Shown: piece by piece, positions 42,941 to 52,607 of the stretch
Layout of the letters: each line of letters begins with the position of its first letter
Position numbering within the stretch: the first letter of the stretch is position 1
Source of the DNA: Pseudonocardia abyssalis
GTDB taxonomy: Bacteria; Actinomycetota; Actinomycetes; Mycobacteriales; Pseudonocardiaceae
DNA length: 64,000 bases
NCBI RefSeq assembly: GCF_019263705.2
Contig: NZ_JADQDK010000001.1
Span: forward strand, 5,890,001 to 5,954,000
Direction: 5' to 3'
Position numbers and translations under genes: made by a program
Notes under the pieces: generated by a model
Database searches by the model: none
Told to the model about the DNA's origin: nothing
Seen by the model: the letters and a program-made list of their open reading frames with translations, nothing else

Positions 42941-44369
42941 GAGCAATAGTCAAGACCTGTGGATGAAGATCTTTTAGGCGGCTGCTGGTTGGTGGTGGTC
43001 GTCGGGTCGTTCGACGAGCTTGCCGTTGACGAACAGGGCGCCTGCGCGGACGAGGGCGACCAGGTGCGGGCCGTTCACCGCGCGCCAGCGGTCCTGGGCG
43101 GCCTCGATGAGCTTGAACGCCATCGCCAGCCCGGCCGCCCGCGACCCGGGCCCGCGGGTGATCTTCGTGCGGTGCCGGACGGTGGCGAAGGTCGACTCGA
43201 TCGGGTTGGTCGTGCGCAGGTGGATCCAGTGCTCGGCCGGGAAGTCGTAGACCGCCAACAACACCTCGACATCGTCGGTGATCTTTGCGACCGCCTTGGG
43301 GAACTTGGCCCCGTAGGCGGCCTCGAACGCCTTCACCGCGTCGAGGGCGTGGCGTCGGTCCTCGGCGTTCCAGATCTCCGCAAGCGCCTTCTTCGCCCCG
43401 GGATGCGCGCTCTTGGGTAGAGCACCCAGCACATTGGCGATCTTGTGGAACCAGCAGCGCTGCTCCCGTGTCGTGGGGAACACCTCGCGTAGCGCGCCCC
43501 AGAACCCCAGGGCGCCGTCGCCGACCGCGAGCACGGGGGCGCGCATCCCGCGCCGCGCGCAGTCACGCAGCAGGTCCGCCCAGGACTCGGTCGACTCCCG
43601 GTAGCCGTCGGCCAGGGCGACGAGTTCCTTGCGCCCGTCCGCGCGGACCCCGATCAGCACCAGCAGGCACAGCTTGTGCTCCTCCAAGCGGATGTTGACG
43701 TGGATCCCGTCGGCCCACAGGTAGACGTAGTCCGCGCCGGACAGGTCACGGGCGGCGAAGGTGCGCTGCTCGGCCTTCCAGGTCTCGGTCAGCTTCGTGA
43801 TCACCGGCGCGGACAGCCCGGCGGTCGAGCCGAGGAACTGGCCCAGGGCGGGCACGAAGTCGCTGGTGGACAGGCCGTGCAGGTAGAGAAGCGGCAACAC
43901 CTCGGTGATCTTCGGGGTCTTGCGGCACCACGGCGGCAGGATCGCCGAGGAGAACCGCCGACGCTCGCCCGTCTCGGGGTCGGTGCGCCGGTCGTTGACC
44001 CGCGGCACGACCACCTCGACCGCTCCGGCGCTGGTCAGGACCTCGCGGGGCTGGTGGGTGCCGTTGCGCACCACCAGCCGCCGGCCGTGCTCGTCGCGCT
44101 CGGCGGCGAATCGGGCGATGTAGTCGTCGACCTCGGCCTGCAAGGCTTCGGCCAGCATCCGGCGGGCGCCCTCGCGGACGAGCTCGTCGATCAGACCCGA
44201 ACCGCCGCCTTCGCGGCGGGGGTCATCGGCGTCGGCAGCTCCAGGAACTACGGTGAGCACGGGTCGTACCCTTCCGACCGGCGTTGGCGCGCCGATCTTG
44301 CTTGATGGCCTCAAGATCACCGGAAGGGTACGGCCCCTCCAGGTCATCCACAGGTTTCAAGCATTGCTC
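42941..44369 (-). mobile_element. IS256-family insertion sequence, intact, 8-bp target duplication
   Basis: Terminal inverted repeats of 26 bp (GAGCAAT...ACCTGTGGATGA at each end, 21 of 26 matching) lie at 42941-42966 and 44344-44369. The 8-bp direct repeat CGGTCGGC flanks it at 42933-42940 and 44370-44377, the expected target duplication for IS256. One full transposase gene is inside. It interrupts the stretch described at 42640-42940. Confidence 0.92.
42974..44260 (-). CDS. IS256-family transposase (Mutator type)
   Basis: 428 residues from GTG 44260. The N-terminal LIDELVREGARRMLAEALQAEVDDYIARF is typical of IS256/Mutator transposases. DDE-type residues include the Asp in YLWADGIHVNIR, Asp in LAVGDGALGFWGALREVFP and the C-terminal CWFHKIANVLGALPKSAHPGAKKALAEIW with a Glu. 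HLRTTNPIESTFATVRHRTKITRG ends the domain. It looks full-length. The upstream start at 44347 lies in the terminal repeat and is not preferred. Confidence 0.95.
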   Translation of the reverse strand: MLTVVPGAADADDPRREGGGSGLIDELVREGARRMLAEALQAEVDDYIARFAAERDEHGRRLVVRNGTHQPREVLTSAGAVEVVVPRVNDRRTDPETGERRRFSSAILPPWCRKTPKITEVLPLLYLHGLSTSDFVPALGQFLGSTAGLSAPVITKLTETWKAEQRTFAARDLSGADYVYLWADGIHVNIRLEEHKLCLLVLIGVRADGRKELVALADGYRESTESWADLLRDCARRGMRAPVLAVGDGALGFWGALREVFPTTREQRCWFHKIANVLGALPKSAHPGAKKALAEIWNAEDRRHALDAVKAFEAAYGAKFPKAVAKITDDVEVLLAVYDFPAEHWIHLRTTNPIESTFATVRHRTKITRGPGSRAAGLAMAFKLIEAAQDRWRAVNGPHLVALVRAGALFVNGKLVERPDDHHQPAAA

Positions 44370-44485
44370 CGGTCGGCCGGGCCCGCAGCGTGGAGGTCAG
44401 GGGTTACGCGGCCGTCGCGCTGCTCGTCGACGCCCAGCGGTCGACCGGGTAGATCGGCTTCGATGTCGAGGCGTTGGCCCAACTC

Positions 44486-45109
44486 TCATACGAGAGTACG
44501 GATCAGCAGCCGCTTCCAGCGCGCCAGCAACGGCTCTGTGGTCGGATCTCGGTCGTGCAGTGCGTAGGTGAGCCCCACGCCGCGCATGCTGGTGAAGACC
44601 AGGTCGCGCACCTCGGCGAAATCAGGGTGGCTCGACAGCACCGGTCCGTACATCGCGTCCACGACGGTCTCGATCGTGCCGAGCAGCCTGCTCTCGGCGT
44701 GGAAGAGTGCCATGCGGAGTTCCGGTTCGGTACGTGCTGCCGTCCACAACTCCATCGCTGCCCAGAAGTAGGGCTGGCGAAACGTCTCCCACAACAGGTC
44801 GGTGGCATGTTCGATGCGCTCGGCACCGCTGGCGCGTCCATGCGGAGAGCGGGCGATCCAGTCATCCATCTCCGTCAGACGCTCTCGTGCCAGATGCTGA
44901 GCGGCCGCGATCAACAACTCCTCACGGGAGGGGAAGTGGTGCAGCAAGCGACCGCGTGTTACACCGGCGCGGGCCTGGATCGTGACGGTGGTGGTACAGC
45001 GGTAGCCGTCGCTGACCAGGCCCTCGATCGCTGCGTCGAGGATGAGGGAACGGCTGTCGGCGGTGCGTTGTCCTTGGGTACGCGGCAGACGTCGTTCTGG
45101 TGCGGCCAC
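44486..45109 (-). CDS. TetR-family transcriptional regulator
   Basis: 207 residues from GTG 45109. The DNA-binding domain is GQRTADSRSLILDAAIEGLVSDGYRCTTTVTIQARAGVTRGRLLHHFPSREELL, a full TetR helix-turn-helix. The C-terminal ligand-binding part is helical, with PYFWAAMELWTAARTEPELR. It may control the lipid/Mce genes that follow, by position only. Its downstream neighbour on the left is the IS256 element. Confidence 0.85.
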   Translation of the reverse strand: MAAPERRLPRTQGQRTADSRSLILDAAIEGLVSDGYRCTTTVTIQARAGVTRGRLLHHFPSREELLIAAAQHLARERLTEMDDWIARSPHGRASGAERIEHATDLLWETFRQPYFWAAMELWTAARTEPELRMALFHAESRLLGTIETVVDAMYGPVLSSHPDFAEVRDLVFTSMRGVGLTYALHDRDPTTEPLLARWKRLLIRTLV

Positions 45110-45247
45110 GACGAGACGATAGCCGACGGTGTGCGAGAGACGGGTCGGGTGCGGAGCTGAGACCGCACGCCCTGACTTGGGCGAACCCCTAGTCCTGATC
45201 ACGCTGCGTCGTAGATCCGCATCGCAGAGGGCCGGTTGGCGGACCGA

Positions 45248-46168
45248 CTACGGACCGAGCGGTCCCCCCGCCGCGCGCATCGCGAGCACGACGGCGAGGA
45301 CGGCGGCGAAAGCGATCAGCGCCATGATGACGAGTTGCGGGTCGAAGGTCAGCTCTCGGAATCGGCCTCCCGACCGTTCGATCTCCGGCATCGGCGGTCC
45401 CATCCAGTCCAGCACGTGGAACCTCCGGTCGAACTCCTCGGCGTCGTCGACCCCCGCCAGGAGTTCGCGGGTGGGGCCGTTCGCCACGATCCGCCCGTTC
45501 GCCAGGACCGCGAGCCGGCCGTCGAGGGCCTTCGCCAGGTCGATGTCGTGGGTGGTGATGAGCATCGTCGCGCCGCTGCGCCGTTGGCTGGTCAGGATGG
45601 CCTCGACGGTGCGCGCGGTGGTGGGGGCGTCCAGGCCGAGGTCGACATCGTCGAGGACGATGAGCGGCCTGTCTCCCACCATCGCGGCGCCCAGGGCGAC
45701 CCGTCGCCGCATGCGGGCCGAGAGCTGTTCGGGTAGCTGGTCGGCAACCGTGTCGAGGCCCAGTGTCTGCAGCCACCAGACCGTGGTGGCGTAGATCGAC
45801 TCCTCGTCCACGTTCCGCAGGTGCAGTGGCAGGGCGAGGTTCTCGCGCACCGTCTGCGACCCGAACACGGACGGCTCGAACAGGGTGGCCCCGCCCAGCA
45901 GCACCCCCATCTCCGCGCGCAGCGCCTTCAACGACTTCGGGTCGAGATCCCACACCGATCGTCCGCCGACCAGGACCCGCCCGGTGTCGGGGGGGACCAG
46001 GCCGACCAGATGACGGACCAGCGTGGTCTTGCCCCCTCCGGAGGGGCCCATCAGTACGGTGATCTGGCCGGCCGGTATCTCCGCCCGCAACCTCTGGTGG
46101 ACGACCTCGCCACCGAGCGAGGTCGAGATGTTCTCGAACCGGATGTCGGGCGCTGCGCTGTCGGGCAC
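45248..46168 (-). CDS. Degenerate Mce/MlaF-type ABC ATPase with C-terminal membrane helix
   Basis: 306 residues from GTG 46168, which has GGAGG 7 bp upstream (GTG 46192 lacks this). Walker A is intact (GPSGGGKTTLVRHLVG). Other elements are changed compared with the ATPase at 54381: the Q-loop reads GVLLGGATLFE without Gln, the signature is QLSARMRRRVALG rather than SGGM, and Walker B ends LIVLDDVDLGLD with Asp replacing the catalytic Glu. The H-loop His is kept (ITTHD). A membrane helix (about 283-302) lies at the C-terminus, unlike usual MlaF. It may bind ATP without efficient hydrolysis. An Mce-transporter role is inferred. Confidence 0.8.
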   Translation of the reverse strand: MPDSAAPDIRFENISTSLGGEVVHQRLRAEIPAGQITVLMGPSGGGKTTLVRHLVGLVPPDTGRVLVGGRSVWDLDPKSLKALRAEMGVLLGGATLFEPSVFGSQTVRENLALPLHLRNVDEESIYATTVWWLQTLGLDTVADQLPEQLSARMRRRVALGAAMVGDRPLIVLDDVDLGLDAPTTARTVEAILTSQRRSGATMLITTHDIDLAKALDGRLAVLANGRIVANGPTRELLAGVDDAEEFDRRFHVLDWMGPPMPEIERSGGRFRELTFDPQLVIMALIAFAAVLAVVLAMRAAGGPLGP

Positions 46169-46361
46169 GGGATGACCTCCGATGGCTCGCACAGCCGACC
46201 GGCCCGTACGGACGGACGGATGGGCGCATCCTGCCCTACCCCGAATGGCGCAGTCGACCGGTCCACGAACCCGAGTCTCGACTGTTCAGGCCTGTCGTGA
46301 CGGCATGTAACCTCCGCGCACGGACGGTCACCAGACGGTCCGACGGATTCGGGAGGCACAC

Positions 46362-46814
46362 ATGTCCGCCTATCGGTCGATCGTCGTCGGCACGGACGGC
46401 TCCACCACCGCCCTGCGCGCGGTGCAGCGTGCGGCGCAGGTCGCGCGGGACGCGCAGGCCCGTCTGGTGATCGTGTCGGCCTACACGCCCGCGAGTCGCG
46501 AGGACGTCGACGTTGCCGAGGACGCTCTGGGCGACGAGTCGTTCCTCGTCCGCGGATCCACGCCGGCGGAGGAGAACCTGCGCGTCGCCGCGACCGCGGC
46601 GAAGGAGCTGGGTGTCGAGGAGATCTTCACCCAGGCGGTGGACGGTGCCCCCGTCGACGTCCTGCGCAAGGCGGTCCTCGACCATCGCGCAGACCTTCTG
46701 GTCGTGGGGAACCGCGGTCTGAACACCCTCACCGGTCGCGTCCTGGGATCGGTCCCGTCGGCCGCGGCCCGCACCGCCGGTGCGGACGTCCTCATCGTGC
46801 ACACGACGAGCTGA
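46362..46814 (+). CDS. Universal stress protein (UspA family)
   Basis: 150 residues, ATG start after GGGAGG. It begins SIVVGTDGSTTALRAVQRA and ends with the ATP-binding pattern VVGNRGLNTLTGRVLGSVPSAAART. Divergent from the degenerate ATPase gene. It is a different paralogue from the protein at 40459. The stress signal is unknown. Confidence 0.92.
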   Translation: MSAYRSIVVGTDGSTTALRAVQRAAQVARDAQARLVIVSAYTPASREDVDVAEDALGDESFLVRGSTPAEENLRVAATAAKELGVEEIFTQAVDGAPVDVLRKAVLDHRADLLVVGNRGLNTLTGRVLGSVPSAAARTAGADVLIVHTTS

Positions 46815-46951
46815 CGGTCCGCGGCAGAGCTGTCGACATCGGCCCGCCCGGGCCACCGATGGCCCGCGGCGCCCGTCCACGTCACCGTCCGTCTCGTGCA
46901 CACTCCGTTGCGTTGTAGTCCCGGTCACAGTGCAGTGAGGAGAACCCGACG

Positions 46952-48451
<1,500 letters not shown>

Positions 48452-48503
48452 GGCCGACCCATCCCGGCGCCGCACACCGTTCCACCACAGAAGGAGAAGA
48501 CAC

Positions 48504-48914
48504 ATGGGCGTGTTCACCGACGAGTCCGAGGTCTACACCTACCTCGGCGGCATCTTCGAGCTGGCGACCAAGAAGGACGGGCTGTCCGACAAGCTCGCCG
48601 GGTCCGGGGTGGTCCTGCGGATCCACTACACCGATCCCGACGCAACCATCACGGTCGACATGCCGAACAAGGAGGTCGAGACCGGCGCCGGCAGCACCAA
48701 GGAGCCCAACGTCGAGCTGTTCATGACCGCCGACACCGGCAACAGGTTCTGGCTCGGCAAGGTCAACCTCTCGGTGGCGATGGCACGCGGCACGGTGCGT
48801 GCCAAGGGGCCGGTGCCGAAGCTGCTCAAGCTGATCCCCACGGCCAAGGAGCTCTTCCCGGAGTACGAGAAGATGCTCACCGAAGCCGGCCGTGACGATC
48901 TCGTCAACGCCTGA
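48504..48914 (+). CDS. SCP2 sterol-binding domain protein
   Basis: 136 residues. It has the compact SCP2-like fold: VVLRIHYTDPDATITVDM, VELFMTADTGNRFWLGKVNLSVAMARGTVRAKGPVPKLLKL, with the hydrophobic ligand cavity residues expected. A start after AAGGAGAAG is typical. Members bind sterols, fatty acids or acyl-CoA. Located between the aldehyde dehydrogenase and acyl-CoA ligase genes, it may present lipid substrate to them. Confidence 0.85.
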   Translation: MGVFTDESEVYTYLGGIFELATKKDGLSDKLAGSGVVLRIHYTDPDATITVDMPNKEVETGAGSTKEPNVELFMTADTGNRFWLGKVNLSVAMARGTVRAKGPVPKLLKLIPTAKELFPEYEKMLTEAGRDDLVNA

Positions 48915-48947
48915 CCGCCGCGTGCCCGTCGAGATTGGAGTGCCGCC

Positions 48948-50579
48948 GTGCTGAGCACGATGCAGAACAGCCCGCTCACCGTCGGATCGGTGCTGCGGCA
49001 CGCGTCCACCGTGCACGGTGCCCGCGAGACGATCACCGCCGTCGCGCCGGGGTCGACCCGGCGGACCAGCTACGCCGAGCTCGGTGAGCGGGCGGCGCGG
49101 CTGGCGAACGCGCTGCGCGGGTTCGGTGTCACCGGCGACCAGCGAGTGGCCACGTTCCAGTGGAGCAACCAGGAGCATCTCGACGGGTACGCGGCCATCC
49201 CGTCGATGGGCGCGGTGCTGCACACCCTCAACCTGAGGCTGCCCCCGCACCAGCTGTCCTACATCGCCGACCACGCCGAGGACGGCGTGCTGATCGTCGA
49301 CGACTCGCTGGCACCGCTGCTGGCCCGCGCTCTGCCCGACATGACGACGGTGCACACGGTCCTGGTCACCGGCGGCGGAGACCTCGCGCCGTTGGAGGGC
49401 CACGGCAAGCAGGTGCTGCGCTACGACGAGGTCCTCGCGGCGCAGTCCCCGGTGTTCGACTGGCCCGAGGTGGACGAGAACTCGGCTGCCGCGATGTGCT
49501 ACACCTCGGGCACCACCGGCAACCCGAAGGGGGTCGTGTATAGCCACCGTTCCATGTGGCTGCACTCCCAGGCGGCCTGTACGGCGAACGCGTTGGGCGT
49601 CGGTTACGACGACACGATCCTGGCGATCGTCCCGATGTTCCACGCCAACGCCTGGGGCCTGCCCTATGCGGCCATGATGGCGGGTGCCCAACTGCTGCTG
49701 CCGGGCCCGTTCCTGCAGGCCGCACCGCTGGTGGCGATGATCGAGTCGGAGCGGCCCACGATGTCGGGTGCGGTGCCGACGATCTGGAACGACATCCTCA
49801 ACCACGTCCGGGAGAACCCCGGGCACGATCTGAGCTCGCTGAAGTTCGTGGCCTGCGGTGGCTCCGCGGTGCCGCGCTCGCTGATGCAGGCCTTCGACGA
49901 GCTCGGGGTCCGGATGGTGCAGGCCTGGGGGATGACCGAGACCTCGCCGCTGGCCTCGGTCGCGCTCCCGCCCGCCACTGCGACCCCCGAGGAGGAGATG
50001 CACCTGCGCGGTACGCAGGGTCGTGTCGTCGCCGGGGTGGAGGCGCGCATCGTCGACGACGAGGGCACGCCGCTGCCGCACGACGGCAAGTCGGTGGGGG
50101 AGCTCGAGGTCCGCGGGCCCTGGGTCACCGCCTCCTACTACGGGGACGAGGACCCCGAGAAGTTCCATGAGGGCTGGCTGCGCACCGGCGACGTCGGGCT
50201 GATCGATCCGGCCCAGTTCATCACCCTGACCGACCGGGCCAAGGACGTGATCAAGTCCGGCGGCGAGTGGATCTCCTCGGTCGAACTGGAGAACGAGCTG
50301 ATCGGCCACCCGGACGTCCTGTCGGCGGCGGTGATCGCGGTGCCGGACGAGAAGTGGCAGGAACGCCCACTGGCCGCGGTCGTGCGCCGCCCCGGGTCGT
50401 CCGTCACGCCCGGCGAGCTGAACGATTATCTCGCCGACAAGGTCGCGAAATGGTGGCTCCCGGAGCGATGGAGTTTCATCGACGAGGTGCCGCTGACCGG
50501 AACCGGGAAGTACGACAAGAAGGTGCTCCGTAAGCGTTACAGCGACGGGGAGCTTTCTGTGGAGAACGTATCCGGCTGA
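48948..50579 (+). CDS. fadD: Long-chain fatty-acid-CoA ligase
   Basis: 543 residues, GTG start. ANL motifs MCYTSGTTGNPKGVVYSHRS (A3), QAWGMTETSPLASV (A5), GWLRTGDVGLIDPAQFITLTDRAKDVIKSGGEWISSVELE (A7/A8) and GTGKYDKKVLRKRY (A10) are all present; the KSGGEWIS form and Gly-rich gate are typical of fatty-acid ligases. It activates an acid as acyl-CoA. Context (SCP2, Mce) suggests a lipid or steroid side-chain acid. A strong terminator follows at 50611. Confidence 0.92.
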   Translation: MLSTMQNSPLTVGSVLRHASTVHGARETITAVAPGSTRRTSYAELGERAARLANALRGFGVTGDQRVATFQWSNQEHLDGYAAIPSMGAVLHTLNLRLPPHQLSYIADHAEDGVLIVDDSLAPLLARALPDMTTVHTVLVTGGGDLAPLEGHGKQVLRYDEVLAAQSPVFDWPEVDENSAAAMCYTSGTTGNPKGVVYSHRSMWLHSQAACTANALGVGYDDTILAIVPMFHANAWGLPYAAMMAGAQLLLPGPFLQAAPLVAMIESERPTMSGAVPTIWNDILNHVRENPGHDLSSLKFVACGGSAVPRSLMQAFDELGVRMVQAWGMTETSPLASVALPPATATPEEEMHLRGTQGRVVAGVEARIVDDEGTPLPHDGKSVGELEVRGPWVTASYYGDEDPEKFHEGWLRTGDVGLIDPAQFITLTDRAKDVIKSGGEWISSVELENELIGHPDVLSAAVIAVPDEKWQERPLAAVVRRPGSSVTPGELNDYLADKVAKWWLPERWSFIDEVPLTGTGKYDKKVLRKRYSDGELSVENVSG

Positions 50580-50610
50580 TCTACAACCGGTTTCCGCCGT
50601 CACGATGGAT

Positions 50611-50638
50611 GCCCCGGAGTCGATGAGGACTCCGGGGC
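50611..50638. terminator. Stem-loop terminator after the acyl-CoA ligase gene
   Basis: GCCCCGGAGTC, loop GATGAG, GACTCCGGGGC: an 11-bp perfect stem 32 bp after the ligase stop. It separates this unit from the convergent membrane-protein gene ending at 50683. Confidence 0.8.
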
Positions 50639-50682
50639 AACATCGCATTTCGACGGTTTACTTTTCGCCGCGTCCGAACGGG

Positions 50683-51096
50683 TCAGCCAACCTCGTCGCG
50701 GCGCCGCCCGGCTACGTGTCCGGCGAGCGCTCCGACCACCAGGGCCGCTCCGGCCGCGGAGACGATCTGCGCGAAGTCGAGACCGGCCCCGGCGGGCGGA
50801 AACCAGAAGACGAGCGGGAGTACGAGCAGGAAGCTGCCGAGTGCTGCGCAGGCTCCGTGCACAGGGGCGAGTTCCGCATCGCCCACCTGGCTGCCCGCCG
50901 CGGCGAAGGCGACCACCGAGACCAGTAGCAGCCAGAACTGGCCCACCACCGGCAGGTAGGCCTGCGCGATTGGGGTCATCAGCCCGCCGAGGAGTAGGAC
51001 CGTCAGACCCGTCGACGCCGCTCTGACGGCCGCTGCCACGTCCACGGGGACGGGGGCTGGACCTCGCGCCGACGCGCGGCCTGCTGAGTTGCTCAT
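50683..51096 (-). CDS. Small integral membrane protein, unknown function
   Basis: 137 residues from ATG 51096. Four membrane helices are seen: about 29-52, 57-72, 79-98 and 108-130, with a cytosolic N-terminus (MSNSAGRASARG) and a basic C-terminus. The type resembles small membrane proteins often encoded near Mce-type loci, but no conserved domain is recognised. It is divergent from the histidine kinase gene. Confidence 0.6.
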   Translation of the reverse strand: MSNSAGRASARGPAPVPVDVAAAVRAASTGLTVLLLGGLMTPIAQAYLPVVGQFWLLLVSVVAFAAAGSQVGDAELAPVHGACAALGSFLLVLPLVFWFPPAGAGLDFAQIVSAAGAALVVGALAGHVAGRRRDEVG

Positions 51097-51173
51097 CACA
51101 AGAAGTCTACAGTGGGCGATCCCCAGTTCCCGCCGGGCCGGCCACCGGACGGCACCACGGTTCGGAGGAACAG

Positions 51174-52388
51174 ATGGCTCCTCGCCACCCGGCCGACAAG
51201 CAGGCGCCACCCGACCCGGCCGTGAGCGTCGACCGTGTCGAGCTCGCCCGGCTGTTCCTGTCGGCGACCGAACCGACCGAGGTCCTCGACGCGGTGGCCC
51301 GGGCGGTGTGTGAGCGAACCGCGTTCCGACGGTCGGTGATCATGGCTGTCGACCCGGTCCGGGGGGTTGTGCATGGTCGTGCGGGCTTCGGCGTCGACCC
51401 CACGAAGGTCGTCGCCGCCGGCGGACCGGTGGGGGACTACCGGGTGATCTCGAAGCTCAGTGGTTCGGCTGTGCCCCTGGTGGTACCCACCTCCGACGTG
51501 GCCGACATGGTGCCCGGCCAGTGTCTGCGGCTCTTCGACGTGCACGGCCCGATCGCCGTCCAGCTGCTGCGCAGTGACCGGCTGGGGCTGCTCGGGGTCG
51601 TGTTCTGTGATCACGGTGCGACGTCGGGCTTCCGGCCGAGTGCGGCGGACCTCGCGACGCTCACCGAGCTGTCCGAGGTTGCTGCCCTGGCGTTCCAGCA
51701 GGCGCTGCTGCTCCGACGATCGGTCTCGTTGCAGGAGCTGCGCGAGCGGTCCCGGATCGCTGCCGCGCTGCACGACGGGGTCACCCAGCAGTTGTTCGCC
51801 GCCACTCTGGAGGTCGAGGAGCTTCGCGCCGGCGGGGCACTGGACGAGCAGGCGACCGTCGGTCTGGAGCGGCTGGCGGACCGTCTCGGTACCGCCCTGC
51901 AGCAACTGCGGGTGGCGTTGGTCGAGATCGCCAGCGGGGGAGTGCCCTACGACCGCGGGACGCAGGAAGGCGACCAGGCGGTGGCGTCCAGGATCCGCAG
52001 CGTGCTCGCCCGGGTCGGGGCCGGTGGCGGGCCGACCCCGGACCTGGACGTCACCGGCGAAGGGCCCGAGCCCGACGCCGTGTCGGCCGACCTGCTCGTC
52101 CGGGCGGTGCGGGAGGGCGCGGCGAACGCCGGGCACCACGGGCACGCCACCCAGATCGCGGTGCACCTGCGCCGGGGCGGATCGTGGTGGACCGTCGAGA
52201 TCGACGATGACGGGTCGGGCGATGCCGTCGATGTTCGACGGGTTCTGAGCGGGCACGAGAACAACTCGTTCGGCCTGCCGAGCCTGGCGAAGGAATGCGC
52301 GCGGGTCGGCGGACGCATCTGGGTGAGTGACGCGCCGCGCCTACACGGCCTGCGACTGGGCGTTGCGGTTCCCTTGACCGCCCGCTGA
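51174..52388 (+). CDS. GAF-domain sensor histidine kinase (HisKA_3 type)
   Basis: 404 residues. An N-terminal GAF-like sensor (about 20-175) has no membrane helix, so it senses a cytosolic signal. The kinase core has RIAAALHDGVTQQLFAATLEVEEL, a HisKA_3 dimerisation/His box (His 202), and an ATPase end with DLLVRAVREGAANAGHHGHATQ and IDDDGSGDAV, FGLPSLAKECARVGGRIWV. The likely partner would be a LuxR-type regulator, but none is adjacent. It precedes the Mce operon and may be linked to it. Confidence 0.85.
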   Translation: MAPRHPADKQAPPDPAVSVDRVELARLFLSATEPTEVLDAVARAVCERTAFRRSVIMAVDPVRGVVHGRAGFGVDPTKVVAAGGPVGDYRVISKLSGSAVPLVVPTSDVADMVPGQCLRLFDVHGPIAVQLLRSDRLGLLGVVFCDHGATSGFRPSAADLATLTELSEVAALAFQQALLLRRSVSLQELRERSRIAAALHDGVTQQLFAATLEVEELRAGGALDEQATVGLERLADRLGTALQQLRVALVEIASGGVPYDRGTQEGDQAVASRIRSVLARVGAGGGPTPDLDVTGEGPEPDAVSADLLVRAVREGAANAGHHGHATQIAVHLRRGGSWWTVEIDDDGSGDAVDVRRVLSGHENNSFGLPSLAKECARVGGRIWVSDAPRLHGLRLGVAVPLTAR

Positions 52389-52406
52389 CGGCGGTCGACC
52401 GGTCGA

Positions 52407-52422
52407 CCCCCCGATCGGGGGG
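52407..52422. terminator. Palindromic terminator after the GAF kinase gene
   Basis: CCCCCC-GATC-GGGGGG, a perfect 16-bp palindrome, lies 19 bp after the kinase stop and is followed by ACTTCTTCC. It probably separates the kinase transcript from the Mce operon. Confidence 0.5.
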
Positions 52423-52465
52423 ACTTCTTCCCCCCCAGTTGTCGGCGTATCCCCCCCATTCCTCG

Positions 52466-52485
52466 CGCGTTACCCAGATAACGCG
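52466..52485. promoter_or_regulatory. Palindromic operator candidate upstream of the Mce operon
   Basis: CGCGTTA-CCCAGA-TAACGCG is a 7+7 bp inverted repeat 122 bp upstream of yrbEA. Spacing and symmetry suit a TetR or FadR/GntR-type repressor. The adjacent TetR gene at 44486 is one candidate regulator, but no copy of the motif was noticed there. Confidence 0.5.
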
Positions 52486-52537
52486 ATCGTAAGCTGCATC
52501 ACGCGGGCGATTTCATCGCACACGACTGACGGTTGCC

Positions 52538-52549
52538 ACTGTCGACAGT
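52538..52549. promoter_or_regulatory. 12-bp perfect palindrome in the Mce operon leader
   Basis: ACTGTCGACAGT lies 58 bp upstream of the yrbEA start. It may be a second protein-binding site, or chance; no further evidence. Confidence 0.3.
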
Positions 52550-52607
52550 TGCTGCCCCGGCGCCGCTCGATGTGAGCCGACTTCGATCGATCAGGAAGGA
52601 ACCGACC

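Noticed and set aside
42549..42953. Minus-strand 134-codon frame in the structured stretch
   Set aside because: Covers the pseudoknot and the 3' end of the synthetase gene, with no domain or ribosome-binding site.
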